A stretch of 42,532 nt of DNA from Streptomyces sp. OR43 (GCF_008042275.1 NZ_RDBK01000043.1:4160285-4202816); one strand, 5' to 3'. Numbered from the stretch's first letter, positions 1 through 7,882 are shown. Notes: generated from the letters alone by a model not told the origin. Made by a program: numbers and translations.

Positions 1-438
1 GCGCAGCAGATTGGCGAACTTGCGCTCGTACTCCTGGCCGCTCGCCGCGGTCAGCTCCCGCAGCCAGCCCTGCTGCTGCTCGGTCGGCTGGTTCGGCAGC
101 TCCACACCCAGCTTGGCGGCGACCTCACGCGCCCTGCGGTCCAGATCCGTGTGCCCGACGACCAGATGGTCCCCGGCCGCCTTGATCGCCTCGGTCGGCG
201 CCCGCTCGATCGCCTGCTGCCCGGCGGGCAGCTCCCAGAGCCCGGCGAGGCGGACCTTCACCAGGAAGTCCCGGTCGGTCGCGGAGAGCGGACCCCACTG
301 GGTCGAGGTGGACGACGCGTCGAGGTTGGCCTCCCCGGTGCCGGAGCGGTCGGCGTACGACCAGACCGGGTAGGCGAGGGCGCCGAGCGTGGCGACGAGC
401 GCCGCGATGATGAGGGCCGTTCCGTTGATGCGTCGCAC
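1..438 (-). CDS. DUF4142-type secreted/anchored protein, C-terminus cut by window edge
   Basis: The frame opens with GTG at 438, preceded by GGGAG at a normal distance, and is still open at base 1, so only the first 146 residues are visible. An N-terminal hydrophobic segment (about residues 4-24, after RRINGT) looks like a signal peptide or membrane anchor. The following region reads as the helical DUF4142 domain: SATDRDFLVKVRLAGLWE, then AIERAPTEAIKAAGDHLV and GHTDLDRRAREVAAKLGV. DUF4142 proteins are small helical envelope proteins with a ferritin-like fold and no firmly established role. The family call comes from sequence resemblance only. The rest of the protein lies left of the window. 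Confidence 0.75.
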   Translation of the reverse strand, partial: MRRINGTALIIAALVATLGALAYPVWSYADRSGTGEANLDASSTSTQWGPLSATDRDFLVKVRLAGLWELPAGQQAIERAPTEAIKAAGDHLVVGHTDLDRRAREVAAKLGVELPNQPTEQQQGWLRELTAASGQEYERKFANLLR

Positions 439-624
439 AGAGGATTCTCCCGGGCCGAGGCGTGACGGCGTCCAATCAACCGCCGTGGCAACGGCCGGGC
501 GCTGACCGGCCGTTCAACCTACTGGGCAGTATCGCCAGTGCGACGGTGTCAGGAGGTACGTATCGGCGGACCGGGTTGTTCACGGCCGGGGGGAATCCAT
601 GAGGGCGGCGCGACCGCCCGTCCG

Positions 625-1371
625 TCAGCGGCGCAGGGCCGGATGGTCGGCGACCACCGTGCACGAGCCCGGAGCGATCTCGGTGAACCCCGCGTCCTGT
701 ACCACCGGCAGCCCGCTCACCGTGAGTTCCCGCCAGCGGTCCGCGTCAGGGGTGGCGACCGAGAGCGGGAAGCCCGCCTCGCGCCAGGCCTTGCGCTCCG
801 TCTCCGACAGCTCCCACCAGGCGAGCTGGGCACCGTGCCCGGCCTGCGCCATCTCCTTGCCCGCGGACATGCCGAGCTCCGGGTTCAGCCAGAGGACCGG
901 GCCTGTGAGGTCGGGTGCGGCCGGGGGCTCGGGGTCGTCCAGATCCGTGCCCGAGACCTGGAGCTTGGCGAGCTCCTTCGGCCAGCCGTCGAGCGGCACC
1001 GGCGGGTAGACCCGCACCTCCGCCTCATCGCCCGTGACCGTGATCCCGGGCAGCGCGGAGGCCTTCCGCCACTCCGCGCCGCGCGCCCGGCGCACCACCT
1101 TCCGGATCCGGGCGTCCTGCCAGTCGCGCATCACCCGCGCCCACTCGCCCTCGCCCGTCGACCGCTCGTCGGAGAGCATGACCAGTACCGCCCGGGCGGC
1201 CGTGCGCAGGGCGTCGGTACGGGCCGGGGGCGCCGCCTTCTCGATGTGCACCACCAACGGGAGGACGTACTGAGGCGCTTCGTCACGGTTTGTCCGCTCG
1301 GAACGGAAAGGGCTGTCCGCCGGCATGCCTGCGGGAACGGACGGGGACTCGGAGGTGTCGTGGCTGCTCAC
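625..1371 (-). CDS. Peptidyl-tRNA hydrolase, PTH2-like (actinobacterial)
   Basis: This 248-aa protein resembles the actinobacterial PTH2-type peptidyl-tRNA hydrolases, which release peptides from prematurely dropped peptidyl-tRNA in the cytoplasm. Support is the N-terminal block QYVLPLVVHIEKAAPPARTD followed by a helix (ARAVLVMLSDE), and a C-terminal half with KEMAQAGHGAQLAWWE, which matches the PTH2 motif 'K..AQ.GHA' placed after the first domain. The order differs from the compact 120-aa PTH2 enzymes: about 130 residues are inserted between the two conserved blocks. I chose the GTG at 1371 because it keeps the gene clear of the divergent AIM24 start at 1443; the frame stays open further upstream to 1479. 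The ribosome site before 1371 is weak. Confidence 0.7.
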   Translation of the reverse strand: MSSHDTSESPSVPAGMPADSPFRSERTNRDEAPQYVLPLVVHIEKAAPPARTDALRTAARAVLVMLSDERSTGEGEWARVMRDWQDARIRKVVRRARGAEWRKASALPGITVTGDEAEVRVYPPVPLDGWPKELAKLQVSGTDLDDPEPPAAPDLTGPVLWLNPELGMSAGKEMAQAGHGAQLAWWELSETERKAWREAGFPLSVATPDADRWRELTVSGLPVVQDAGFTEIAPGSCTVVADHPALRR

Positions 1372-1442
1372 CCGTCCAGTCTGCCAGCCGCCCCGAAACG
1401 CGTTCTTGGCGGAATGAAACCCTCCGGGTGAGGATGCACCGC

Positions 1443-2120
1443 ATGAAGAGCGATCTCTTTTCCAGCGAGCACATGGCACAGCAGGCCACCGCCCCCGGGA
1501 TGACCTTGCAGAACGCCAAATCCATCAAGTACGCGGTCAACGGCGAGATGCACGCACGGCAGGGATCGATGATCGCCTTCCGGGGTGACCTCCAGTTCGA
1601 GCGCAAGGGCCAGGGCCTCGGCGGCATGCTCAAGCGTGCCGTCACCGGCGAGGGGCTGCCGCTGATGGCGGTGCGCGGCCAGGGCGAGGCATGGTTCGCG
1701 CACGAGGCGGCCAACTGCTTCATCGTGGAGATGGAGCAGGGCGACGTCCTCACCATCAACGGCCGCAACGTCCTGTGCTTCGACGCCACGCTCGCGTACG
1801 AGATCAAGACCGTGAAGGGCGCCGGGATGACCGGCGGCGGACTCTTCAACAGTGTCTTCACCGGCTACGGGAAGCTCGGCCTGATGTGTGAGGGCAATCC
1901 CATAGTGATCCCCGTCTCGCCTCAGCAGCCGGTCTGCGTCGACACGGACGCGGTCGTCGGCTGGAGCGCCCATCTGAACACGTCGCTGCACCGCTCGCAG
2001 AGCGTCGGCTCGATGCTGCGCGGCGGCTCGGGGGAGGCGGTCCAGCTGCGGCTGGAGGGCGAGGGGTTCGTGATCGTACGGCCCAGCGAACTCAAGACAG
2101 AGAAGGCGTCGTCCAACTGA
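1443..2120 (+). CDS. AIM24 family protein
   Basis: This 225-aa protein is an AIM24-type beta-rich protein (Pfam AIM24, named after a yeast mitochondrial protein; bacterial role unclear). Characteristic segments are IKYAVNGEMHARQGSMIAFR near the N-terminus, GEAWFAHEAANCFIVEMEQG in the middle, and a C-terminal block ending GFVIVRPSE. I chose ATG 1443 over ATG 1434 because the GGTGAGG ribosome site ends 9 nt before 1443 but touches 1434. No signal peptide is present. Its stop (2118-2120) overlaps the likely start of the downstream ABC ATPase, so the two are probably translated together, which ties this AIM24 copy to an ABC exporter. Confidence 0.85.
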   Translation: MKSDLFSSEHMAQQATAPGMTLQNAKSIKYAVNGEMHARQGSMIAFRGDLQFERKGQGLGGMLKRAVTGEGLPLMAVRGQGEAWFAHEAANCFIVEMEQGDVLTINGRNVLCFDATLAYEIKTVKGAGMTGGGLFNSVFTGYGKLGLMCEGNPIVIPVSPQQPVCVDTDAVVGWSAHLNTSLHRSQSVGSMLRGGSGEAVQLRLEGEGFVIVRPSELKTEKASSN

Positions 2121-2980
2121 GTACGGACGTCCTGCGACTGGACGCGGTCGGCCGGCGGTACGGCCTCGCCGGACCCTGGGTGCTGCGCGGGGTCGACCTC
2201 GCGCTGCCCGCCCGCTCCCTCGTCCGCGTCGAAGGGGCCAACGGCACCGGCAAATCCACCCTGTTGCGGCTCCTCGCCGGGATCGACGCCCCCACCGAGG
2301 GCCGGATCACGGGCGGCCGGCCGCGCACGGCGTACGTCCCCGAGCGGTTCCCGGCGGCGCTGCCCTTCACCGCCGCCGGCTACCTCGTCCATCTCGGCCG
2401 GATCCACGGACTGCGCCGGACCGAGGCGGCCGCGCGCGCCCAGGAGTGGCTGACCCGCTTCGGAGCCGCGGAACACGCCAGGACCCCGCTCGCGGAGCTG
2501 TCCAAGGGCACTGGTCAGAAGGTCGCCGTCGCCCAGGCGCTCCTGGCCGAGCCGGAGTTGCTGGTCCTGGACGAGGCATGGACCGGGCTGGACACCGCGG
2601 CGCGGGACGAACTGGACCGGGCCGTCGCGGCACGGGTGGCCGCGGGCTCCACCGTCGTCTACGTCGACCACGATCCGCACCGGCTCGCGGGCGCGGTCGG
2701 CATGACCCTCCGCGTCGAGGGCACGGGGCTGGTCGCGGCGCCCCCCGCGCCCGCCGGGACGACCGCCGGCCCCCGGGTCCGGATCGAGGTCACGGGTCCG
2801 CCCGGCGCCCCGCTCCCCGCCGGACTGCCCGGCGCGCCCGAGAAGACCGCCGCCGACGACGGAGGCGTGCGCCTCACCGTCGACGCCGGGCACTCGGACG
2901 CCTTGCTGAGCGCCCTGCTCACGGCCCGCCCGCCCTGGCACATCAACCACCTCTCCACCGCCCCCGACGAGGCGGCATGA
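2117..2980 (+). CDS. ABC transporter ATP-binding protein (probable CTG start)
   Basis: This is an ABC ATPase energising a small exporter with the next gene. Using the CTG at 2117 gives 287 aa. Visible motifs are Walker A GANGTGKST (about residues 40-48), a degenerate signature LSKGTGQK (128-135), Walker B LLVLDEAW (148-155) with D-loop GLD, and an H-loop in YVDHD. No ATG, GTG or TTG lies in frame upstream near the AIM24 stop. The next usual start, GTG 2180, would remove the first strands (MSTDVLRLDAVGRRYGL) that all ABC domains have. GAAGG at 2102-2106 lies 10 nt before the CTG, and CTGA overlaps the AIM24 stop. The signature sequence is unusual, as in some small two-component exporters. Substrate unknown. 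Confidence 0.85.
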   Translation: MSTDVLRLDAVGRRYGLAGPWVLRGVDLALPARSLVRVEGANGTGKSTLLRLLAGIDAPTEGRITGGRPRTAYVPERFPAALPFTAAGYLVHLGRIHGLRRTEAAARAQEWLTRFGAAEHARTPLAELSKGTGQKVAVAQALLAEPELLVLDEAWTGLDTAARDELDRAVAARVAAGSTVVYVDHDPHRLAGAVGMTLRVEGTGLVAAPPAPAGTTAGPRVRIEVTGPPGAPLPAGLPGAPEKTAADDGGVRLTVDAGHSDALLSALLTARPPWHINHLSTAPDEAA

Positions 2981-3648
2981 CCGCGCTGATCCGCTACCAG
3001 GCCGCCCTGCTGCTGCGCTCCCAGCGCTGGCTCGCGCCCGTGCTCCTGTACGCGGCCTTCCTCGGGGTCGGCGTCCGCTCGGGCCAGCCCGTGCTGGACT
3101 CGCTCGGTTACGCCGCGGCCGGGCTGCTCCCCGTCACCGCCTGGCTCGTGCGGGTCTGCGTCACCCAGGAACCGCCCGCCGCCCGGACGGTCGTCGCCGC
3201 GGCCGTGGGCGGGCAGCCGCGGGCCCACCTCTCCGCCCTGCTCGCCGCGTCGGGGTGCGCCGGACTCCTGGGCGCGGCCGCCACCGCGGTCGTGCTGCTG
3301 ATCAGTGAGCCGGCGAGCACGGACCACACGGTCGACGTCCCGTTGCCGTCCGCCGGCCTCGCCGGACTGCTCGCCGCCGCCTGCTGCGTCCTGCTGGGAG
3401 CGGCCGTCGGGGCGCTGTGCGCCCGGCCCCTGCTGCACCGGCGCGGCTGGTCGATCGCCGCGACCGTGCTCGCGGCGCTGCTGGCCCTGGTGACGAGCGG
3501 GTCGCCCGCGAAGTTCGCGGTGACGGGGCTGGTCACCGGCTCGCACACCGGCACCGTCCACGTGCCGGTCCTCCCGCTCCTCGGCGCGGTGGCCGTCGCG
3601 ACCGCGGCGGCCGCGCTCGCCTGCCGGCTCACGTCGGTGCGCGGCTGA
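2977..3648 (+). CDS. ABC transporter permease (integral membrane)
   Basis: This is a 223-aa very hydrophobic protein with about six predicted membrane segments, for example WLAPVLLYAAFLGVGV, LGYAAAGLLPVTAWLV, LLAASGCAGLLGAAATAVVL, LAGLLAAACCVLLGAAVGAL, SIAATVLAALLALV and LPLLGAVAVATAAAALAC. Its ATG overlaps the ATPase stop in an ATGA, so the two are translationally coupled and it is very likely the membrane partner. The size and charged ends fit an ABC-2-like small exporter subunit. No substrate can be named from the sequence. Confidence 0.85.
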   Translation: MTALIRYQAALLLRSQRWLAPVLLYAAFLGVGVRSGQPVLDSLGYAAAGLLPVTAWLVRVCVTQEPPAARTVVAAAVGGQPRAHLSALLAASGCAGLLGAAATAVVLLISEPASTDHTVDVPLPSAGLAGLLAAACCVLLGAAVGALCARPLLHRRGWSIAATVLAALLALVTSGSPAKFAVTGLVTGSHTGTVHVPVLPLLGAVAVATAAAALACRLTSVRG

Positions 3649-3649
3649 G

Positions 3650-3655
3650 TAGGCT
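3650..3655 (+). promoter_or_regulatory. Candidate -10 box for a leaderless mRNA of the 63-aa protein
   Basis: TAGGCT matches the actinobacterial TANNNT -10 pattern and ends 7 nt before ATG 3663, which lacks a Shine-Dalgarno sequence. This spacing would place the transcript start at the initiation codon. It overlaps the last bases and stop region of the upstream permease gene. No convincing -35 box was found. Confidence 0.35.
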
Positions 3656-3662
3656 CGTCCGC

Positions 3663-3854
3663 ATGAACGAACCCGCGCACGAGCCGTCCTGCGAAACGCC
3701 GGCCGTACCGACGCCCGGCACCGCCGAAGGCCCGCCGTACGCCGAGTGCGTGCTGTGCCGGAAGCCGACCGAATACGCCGAGTCGGTCAAGGGCATCACG
3801 CTCTGCCCGGTCTGCGCGTGGCAGGAGGCCCAGCGCACGGCCTGCTCCGGCTGA
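3663..3854 (+). CDS. Small zinc-ribbon-like protein, 63 aa
   Basis: This 63-aa protein has two CxxC pairs in its C-terminal half (CVLCRK and CPVC), 15 residues apart, a pattern that could bind one zinc ion; a further Cys sits near each end. The N-terminal 25 residues are Pro/Glu-rich and look disordered. I recognise no named family. The start ATG 3663 has no ribosome site, but a TAGGCT hexamer ends 7 nt upstream (3650-3655), which fits a leaderless transcript. It lies 14 nt after the ABC permease on the same strand and ends in a hairpin shared with the convergent deacetylase gene. Confidence 0.75.
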   Translation: MNEPAHEPSCETPAVPTPGTAEGPPYAECVLCRKPTEYAESVKGITLCPVCAWQEAQRTACSG

Positions 3855-3878
3855 CGTAGGCCGTTCGGTGTCAGCCGG
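3847..3878. terminator. Bidirectional terminator hairpin between convergent genes
   Basis: CCGGCTGAC (3847-3855) pairs perfectly with GTCAGCCGG (3870-3878) around a 14-nt loop. The stem contains the stop codons of both the 63-aa protein gene and the deacetylase gene. A GC-rich hairpin without a T-run is normal for Streptomyces terminators. Confidence 0.6.
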
Positions 3879-4755
3879 CCATCAGCTCCGACACTCGCAC
3901 GAAGCGGTACCCACGCTTCCGCAGCTCCGGAACCACCTGGTCCACCGCCTCGTCCGTGACCGGAGCCGCGCTGCGGGTGCAGTGCATGACGACCAGCGAT
4001 CCGGGCCTCACCCCGTCCAGCACCTGCTGCGCCACCGCGTCCGCGTCCGTCGCGAAGGCATCACCGCTGACGACGTCCCACTGCACCGCGGTCACCTTCT
4101 CCGGCGCGAGCGCGCGCAGTGCGGCATCGTCGTAGCAGCCGCCGGGGAAGCGGAAGTACGGCACGACATTCCGGGCGCCGGTCTTCCGGATCGCTCCGAA
4201 GGCCCGCGCCACCTCGTCGTGGACCGCCCCCTCCTCCACGGTCGGCAGCCCGTAGCAGGGCGAGGTGAAGGCGTAGTGGCTGTACGAGTGGTTGGCGATC
4301 TCGAAGAGCGGGTCCGTGCCGATCGAGCGGGCCTGGGCCGGGTACTCCTCCGCCCACCGGCCGGTCATGAAGACGGTCGCCGGCACCTTCAGCCGGCGCA
4401 GCAGCGCGATCAGCCCGGGGTTGTCGAAGTGCTCACCCGCGGCCGCGCGCGGCCCCTCGTCGGCGGTCATGTCGGCGTCGAAGGTGAGCGCGACGACCTT
4501 GTCCGTACGGTTCGGCCCGCGCTCGAGGACGGGGGTGAGGCCGGCGGGGCCGGGTGCCATGGTGGGCGGCTTCTTCGAGGGCCGGGGCGTCGCCGATGGC
4601 ACGTGGACCGGCGCGCGTGCGGCCGCGGTCGTACGGTCCGCATCCGCGCGCCGGTCACCGCGGGAGCCGTCCGAGGCCGCGCAGGCGACGAGCCCGCCAC
4701 CGAGGACCGCTCCCAGGACGGCCATAGCCGTCATTTTCTGTACAAAGTTGGTCAC
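3871..4755 (-). CDS. Polysaccharide deacetylase (NodB domain) lipoprotein
   Basis: This is a 294-aa secreted lipoprotein of the carbohydrate esterase 4 family, which removes N-acetyl groups from GlcNAc polymers such as peptidoglycan or chitin. A signal peptide ends in lipobox LVAC with Cys25 as the lipidation site, followed by a charged, Pro-rich linker to about residue 80. The NodB domain shows motif 1 TFDAD (Asp93/Asp95), motif 2 HSYSH (His156 and His160, metal ligands), motif 3 RFPGG (Arg202), motif 4 around DVVSGD (Asp227) and motif 5 with VVMHC (His258). All core catalytic residues look present. The GTG start at 4755 has a poor ribosome site; ATG 4734 would still give a signal peptide. 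The substrate is inferred from the family. Confidence 0.9.
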   Translation of the reverse strand: MTNFVQKMTAMAVLGAVLGGGLVACAASDGSRGDRRADADRTTAAARAPVHVPSATPRPSKKPPTMAPGPAGLTPVLERGPNRTDKVVALTFDADMTADEGPRAAAGEHFDNPGLIALLRRLKVPATVFMTGRWAEEYPAQARSIGTDPLFEIANHSYSHYAFTSPCYGLPTVEEGAVHDEVARAFGAIRKTGARNVVPYFRFPGGCYDDAALRALAPEKVTAVQWDVVSGDAFATDADAVAQQVLDGVRPGSLVVMHCTRSAAPVTDEAVDQVVPELRKRGYRFVRVSELMAG

Positions 4756-4947
4756 TCACGGAAAATAGCCGATCATCCGACCGGGATCGGCCTGCGCCGT
4801 GAAGCGTTCGGCCGGGCGAGTGGCGCTCCGCGCCGCCGCACCGGCGCGCCCACGCCGGTCGGACCCGACCGCATCCACGTGCCGTCCGCATCGGAACGGG
4901 GTGCGCCGCCTCTGTGCTCAGCCGGCCGGTGCCGGAGCGTCAGCGCG

Positions 4948-6321
4948 TCAGCGCCACGGCCCCGTCACCGCGAACGTCGTCCCCGGCGTGTAGCAGTTGA
5001 CGAACATCGTCTCCTGGTCCGGTGCGAACGTGACCCCGGCGAACTCGCCCCACTCCGGCTCCTCGGCCGTCCCGATGTTCTGCCGGCCGCGCGCCATCGC
5101 GTACACCTCGCCGCCCCGCGTCAGACCGAACACGTGCTGCGCCCCGCCGCCGTCCTCGCACACCATCAGTCCGCCGTCGGAGGCGAGACAGATGTTGTCC
5201 GGGGACTCGCCCGGCAGCTGGATGTCCGTGTCCGGTCCGAAGGCGATGACCAGGGTCAGCCGGCGCCGCTTCGGCTCGTACCGCCAGACCTGTCCGAAGT
5301 GGTCGGCGGCCGAGCCCTCCGCGCTGTGCGCGAAGCTGGAGACGAAGTAGACCGAGGAGCCGCCCCAGTAGCAGCCCTCCAGCTTCTGGCCGTGCGTGAT
5401 GCCCTTGGGTCCGAAGTCCTGGAAGCGGATGGCTGTTTCGGCGGCCAGCGGATCCGGTACGGGAACCCACTCGATGCCCTCGAAGCTCGTCCCGGTCTCC
5501 TGGACCGCGGAGAGGTCGGGGACCCCCGGCACCCGCATGGCCTCCAGCCGGCCGCCGGCCCGCAGCGAGCCCGTGCCGCCGAGCGGCTTCTCCGGAAGGA
5601 AGCGGTAGAAGAGCCCGAACGGCTTCTCGAACGCGTCCTCGGTCTCGTACACGACGCCGCTGCGCGGATCGATCGCGATCGCCTCGTGCTGGAAACGGCC
5701 CATGGCGGTCAGCGGTACGGCGCCGGTACGGTGCGGATTCGCGCCGTCCACCTCGAAGATGAAGCCGTGGTCCTTGGTGTAGCCGTTGGTGCCGGCCTTG
5801 TCCTCGGTCTCCTCGCAGGTCAGCCAGGTGCCCCAGGGGGTACGGCCACCGGCGCAGTTGACCGCGGTGCCGGCGATGGCGACGCGTTCACCGAGGACGT
5901 GGTTGCGGCCGTCGAGTTCCAGGGCCGTACAGCCGCCCTTGCCCATCGGGTCGTAGGTGAGCCCCTTGACGGTCGGCACGGCGATCTTCCCGGTGACCCG
6001 GTTCTCGTGGTTGCGCACGAGGGTCACATGCCCGCGACGGCCGACGAACGCGGCCATGCCGTCGTGGTTGCTGGGGACCGGGCCCTCGCCGGAGCGGAGC
6101 GGGTCGCCCTCCCGGGACAGCACCCGGTAGCGGAAGCCCTTCGGGAGGTCGAGCAGTCCTCCCGGGTCGGGCACCAGCGGGCCGTAGCCCGCGTGACCGC
6201 GGGCGGCGGACGTGCCCGCGAAGAGTTCGGTGAAGGCACCGGTGAAGGCGATCGCGGCGGCTGCGCCGCTGGTGGCCAGGACCTGGCGGCGTGTCGCGAG
6301 AGGTCGGGACGCGGTTGACAT
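4948..6321 (-). CDS. PhoX-family (DUF839) protein, Tat-exported
   Basis: This 457-aa protein belongs to the PhoX/DUF839 family of beta-propeller proteins. True PhoX enzymes are calcium/iron alkaline phosphatases; many Streptomyces DUF839 members have no assigned substrate. A twin-arginine signal (TRRQVLATSGAAAA, residues 10-23) directs folded export. Family landmarks are VPSNHDGMAAF, VRNHENRVTG, WGTWLTCEET, KDHGFIFEVD, GRFQHEAIAID, LPGESPDNICLASDGGLMVCED and FAPDQETMFVN near the end. The ATG at 6321 has GGGAG 8 nt upstream. A single GTTCACC element occurs further upstream, but without the second direct repeat needed for a PHO box. Phosphatase activity is therefore possible but not shown. Confidence 0.88.
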   Translation of the reverse strand: MSTASRPLATRRQVLATSGAAAAIAFTGAFTELFAGTSAARGHAGYGPLVPDPGGLLDLPKGFRYRVLSREGDPLRSGEGPVPSNHDGMAAFVGRRGHVTLVRNHENRVTGKIAVPTVKGLTYDPMGKGGCTALELDGRNHVLGERVAIAGTAVNCAGGRTPWGTWLTCEETEDKAGTNGYTKDHGFIFEVDGANPHRTGAVPLTAMGRFQHEAIAIDPRSGVVYETEDAFEKPFGLFYRFLPEKPLGGTGSLRAGGRLEAMRVPGVPDLSAVQETGTSFEGIEWVPVPDPLAAETAIRFQDFGPKGITHGQKLEGCYWGGSSVYFVSSFAHSAEGSAADHFGQVWRYEPKRRRLTLVIAFGPDTDIQLPGESPDNICLASDGGLMVCEDGGGAQHVFGLTRGGEVYAMARGRQNIGTAEEPEWGEFAGVTFAPDQETMFVNCYTPGTTFAVTGPWR

Positions 6322-6402
6322 GTGGCAACTCCCTGTTGGCGGACAGGTGACATGGCATTGTCAAAAGCAGGCCTGCCCGTTCGAGGCCTTCGGTGAACGT
6401 TG

Positions 6403-6561
6403 TCACGGCCGACTGGCCGGTCCTGCCCCGACGCTCCGGGGCAGAAGCAGACGGAAGGTCGATCCCGCGCCCGGCCGGGTGTCGAGTTCGAGCCGGCCCC
6501 GGTGCGCCTCGGCGATGCTGGAGGCGATGGACAGGCCGAGAGCCGGACCGGGCTCGGGGCC
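6403..6561 (-). pseudogene. C-terminal remnant of a sensor histidine kinase
   Basis: The last roughly 53 codons of this frame read as the end of a HATPase_c domain: ALGLSIASSIAEAHRGRLEL (compare the G2 box GLGLSIV..I.EAHGGRLEL) and then GAGSTFRLLLP, the final strand shared by most histidine kinases. The reading stops with a normal TGA at 6403-6405. Upstream in the same frame the sequence loses all kinase character, with no H-box, N-box or G1 box, and runs into Pro/Arg-rich residues and the inverted repeat. It is therefore the surviving 3' end of a deleted or rearranged gene. The first G of GLGLS is replaced by A (ALGLS), another sign of decay. Confidence 0.6.
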
Positions 6562-6670
6562 GCCCGCGCCCGTCATGGGCCGCCGACCGACCGGAACGCG
6601 GAGGGAATGGCTCGACCCGGTTGAGGCAGGAGGCGTGTGGAGGAGCGGCGGACATGCCAGTGCGGGTGCC

Positions 6671-6729
6671 AGGCCGGCCAGATCCTGGCCGGCCTGGGAG
6701 GCGGAGACCGGCCAGGATCTGGCCGGCCT
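6671..6729. repeat. 22-bp perfect inverted repeat with self-palindromic arms
   Basis: The arm AGGCCGGCCAGATCCTGGCC plus GG (6671-6692) is the exact reverse complement of 6708-6729, with a 15-nt spacer. Each arm is itself almost palindromic (GGCCGGCC / GGCCGG around GATC), so the element can fold several ways. The sequence just after each arm is also repeated imperfectly (around 6693-6711 and 6728-6746). It lies in non-coding, decayed DNA. Confidence 0.75.
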
Positions 6730-7483
6730 GCGGAGGCGCAGACCGGCGCGAAGCAGGTGTCGGCCGCCTGCCGGGCGATGGCCCGTTGTGACCCGGCCGC
6801 CCCCGGGCGCGGTGGAGTGCTGGTCGCCGTGGCCACGACGGCCGCCCGCACCCCGCCGGGACCGCCGTCCGCACCGGCCTCGCGTACCTCCGCCGCCGCC
6901 GGCCGCACCGCAACCGCCGTCCCCGTCAACTGCCCACCTGCCACGTCCAAGGGCATGGCGGACCGCCGGCGCGTCCGGCAGGATGGAGCCCGTGCCGAAG
7001 CCACCCCGGAACCGATACAGCACCACCTGCGCCAGGGCCTGAGCGCCATGCCCGCGAGCGATGGCCGCAGACGGTCGCCCTCAGGGTCTGCTGCCGTGCA
7101 GGATTTGCTTACGTGGCAGCCGAATTGCCCGGCGGGCACAGCCTCCCGCTGTGTCGCCTGCGCTTGACCGGCGTGCTGCACGCCGGGGCTTCGCGCTCTG
7201 TCCGGCCGGCAACGACAGCTGCGAGGACAACATCCTTCCCAGCGGACTACCCGCCTGCTCCTCGGAGGGAGCCCTCGACCGCGAAGGCGACCGCTGCCTC
7301 ACCGCGCTGTCCTCCTGACCGACGCCCCTGAAGAACCGCCCGGCAATCGTGACACCCGATCAGGGGCCCGAATCAAAGGAATGCCTGACGCACCACCCGG
7401 GGGAAGATGTCGCATTTCGCGGCACCGTCCTGTCCCACCAGGTCACACTCAACGACCGGAACCATGTCCCCGAAGGACTGACC

Positions 7484-7837
7484 ATGATCCAGCCCTGGTG
7501 GCCGCTCGCCGGCCTCGCCGTCGTCCAGCTCGCCGACGCGGTGCTGTGCGTCAAACCAGCCGACTTCATCCGTGACTGCCTCCAGGACGTGGGGTTTCCC
7601 CGCCGGTTGTGGCCCCTCCTGCCCCTCATCAAGGCCTCCGCGGCGGCAGGACTCGTCGCAGGCATCTGGTTCACCCCGCTCGCGGTGCTGACCGGCGCCG
7701 CTCTGGTCTGCTACTTCCTGGTCGCGATCACCCTGCACGTTCGGGCCCGCGACCTGAGCCGCAATCTCTTCCTCAACGCGACCGGCATGCTCCTGCTCAG
7801 CGCTGCCACGTTCGCATTCACCCTCCAGGCAGCCTGA
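7484..7837 (+). CDS. DoxX-like small membrane protein
   Basis: This 117-aa protein has four hydrophobic segments: PLAGLAVVQLADAVLCV, LWPLLPLIKASAAAGLVAGI, LAVLTGAALVCYFLVAITLHV and NATGMLLLSAATFAFTL. The length, four-helix layout and LPLIKASAAAGLVAG block fit the DoxX / DoxX-like family of small membrane proteins, often linked to redox or stress functions. The ATG at 7484 has GAAGGA 6 nt upstream. It is flanked by a decayed region and ends at a hairpin facing the OsmC gene. The function is not predictable beyond the family. Confidence 0.8.
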   Translation: MIQPWWPLAGLAVVQLADAVLCVKPADFIRDCLQDVGFPRRLWPLLPLIKASAAAGLVAGIWFTPLAVLTGAALVCYFLVAITLHVRARDLSRNLFLNATGMLLLSAATFAFTLQAA

Positions 7838-7882
7838 GCTCGCGTCAGCCCATCCACGCACTCCTGCGGGACTGTGCGATGG

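Larger units (their letters stand above)
6322..7483. other. Long region without intact gene; decayed sequence
   Basis: About 1.16 kb between the PhoX-family gene and the DoxX gene has no frame with convincing coding signs on either strand. It holds the histidine-kinase stub (6403-6561) and the inverted repeat (6671-6729). The stretch from about 6750 to 7330 has open frames in several phases, but all are Pro/Arg/Ala-rich with no recognisable family. The last 100 bases before 7484 probably carry the promoter of the DoxX gene. I see no insertion-sequence ends. The region looks like the result of gene loss. Confidence 0.6.

Noticed and set aside
4840..4859. ACCGGCG/CGCCGGT hairpin upstream of the deacetylase as a terminator
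   Set aside because: The stem is only 7 bp and such short GC stems are common by chance here.
6322..6420. A PHO box upstream of the PhoX-family gene
   Set aside because: Only one GTTCACC-like element is visible. The 11-bp direct repeat unit required for PhoP binding is not repeated.
6573..7318. Several open frames in the 6.6-7.3 kb region as genes
   Set aside because: They are Pro/Arg/Ala-rich, lack ribosome sites and known domains, and overlap in opposite strands; the composition fits decayed DNA.
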